Shown here piece after piece: positions 63,501 to 64,000 of a stretch of DNA of 64,000 nucleotides. Location: the NCBI GenBank assembly GCA_023055355.1, contig JALJCS010000001.1, positions 68,117,381-68,181,380 of the forward strand, in the 5' to 3' direction. The notes below the pieces were generated by a model that was not told where the DNA came from, made no database searches, and saw nothing but the letters and a program-made list of their open reading frames with translations. This stretch comes from Agelaius tricolor. Taxonomy: Eukaryota > Chordata > Aves > Passeriformes > Icteridae. A program made the translations under genes and the position numbers. How positions within the stretch are numbered: position 1 is the first letter of the stretch; every line of letters starts with the position of its first letter.

Positions 63501-64000
63501 AATTAATTACTTTAGTATCACACCAAAATGTATCATGGACAAGGGCATCTGTAGGTCATTCAGAAAACTGAAACTGATACATGAAGTTCCTCACCTTTTC
63601 AGTCCTTCTCTTCCATATTCTCTGTTATTTCTTAAATCAGTGAATATATATATGTCTAATGTGGGGACATCTCCATCCCTTTAAATGCAAGATGTGTGAA
63701 GTTTTTATCTATATTCCTTAAAGGGCAAAAATAAAAAAAAGAGGAAGAGGGAAGTGATGCAGATGGATCAATATAAACATTTATGACAGTAGCTTGGAGC
63801 AGCATGCAGTAGCCTAAGTAAACAGAGTGACAGGATGGCTTTTCAAAACAAGCTTGTCATGTTTATGCTTGTTATCAGCTTTCCTGACAACGATTTTCCC
63901 ATCAGCTAACTACAGACTTAATTAGGGCATTAACACAGTCCTGCCCCCACACCTCCTGCCTTTCCCCAGCTAAGCACTGGGTCATTACTGGGAAGAGAGA
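57521..64000. other. Non-coding stretch, no gene recognised
   Basis: No recognisable gene, RNA or mobile element. The 144-codon minus-strand frame at 61965-62399 is the longest in the window but has no familiar motif and is within chance expectation. Poly-A runs at 58702-58713 and 60842-60859 are listed or discussed separately. Confidence 0.5.
60832..60859 (+). repeat. AATAAA followed by an 18-A run
   Basis: AATAAA at 60832-60837 is followed four bases later by a run of 18 A (60842-60859). This could be the end of a retrocopied transcript, but the signal-to-tail distance is shorter than usual (10-30 bases), no gene-like sequence is recognised upstream and no flanking duplication is seen. A chance A-rich run is more likely. 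Confidence 0.6.

Noticed and set aside
1..64000. CRISPR arrays, operons, prophages or bacterial insertion sequences
   Set aside because: No spaced direct repeats, no ribosome-binding-site-led genes and no dense coding; all mobile elements are of vertebrate type.

Overview
This window looks like a non-coding stretch of a bird genome, most likely a songbird (Passeriformes). The evidence is AT-rich, CpG-poor sequence with no dense coding; scattered, mostly 5'-truncated CR1 non-LTR retrotransposon pieces; a short SINE with a tRNA-Ile-like head joined to a CR1-type tail, the architecture of the zebra finch TguSINE1 family; LTR copies of avian endogenous-retrovirus type; and one old MIR-like SINE remnant. 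I recognise no complete protein-coding gene. The open reading frames (longest 144 codons) are about what chance gives in 64 kb of such sequence, so the window is best read as a gene desert or large introns of a gene whose exons are mostly elsewhere.

Layout: positions 1-15,660 are unique AT-rich sequence with one CR1 tail near 9.4 kb. From 15.66 to 17.46 kb there is a cluster of three different mobile elements: the tRNA-Ile/CR1 SINE (minus), a solo LTR (minus) and a MIR-like SINE (plus). From 19.2 to 20.3 kb lie T/G-rich low-complexity tracts. At 22.9-23.2 kb there is an exact two-copy 84-bp tandem repeat followed by a TATA box, which looks like an LTR or other promoter. At 24.95-25.62 kb a CR1 tail is split by what looks like a second LTR. 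A GC-rich island lies at 28.6-29.0 kb and a G-run tract at 29.9 kb. From 30 to 40 kb there is little beyond microsatellites. At 40.0-43.1 kb there are two CR1 copies, a (TA)n array and a 41-bp tandem duplication. From 53.1 to 57.5 kb there is a CR1-rich zone with copies in both orientations.

Three places could hold real gene parts, all inferred and unproven. At 51.16-51.53 kb (plus) a long pyrimidine tract and AG are followed by a GC-rich block ending in a near-perfect splice donor: a non-coding exon or a promoter plus first exon. At 44.0-44.6 kb (minus) two neighbouring open frames have splice-acceptor-like starts and unusually many CpGs. At 30.76-30.96 kb (plus) a 68-codon frame has a strong Kozak start and a hydrophobic product. 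Everything here comes from reading the sequence; family names rest on remembered consensus features, not a database search.
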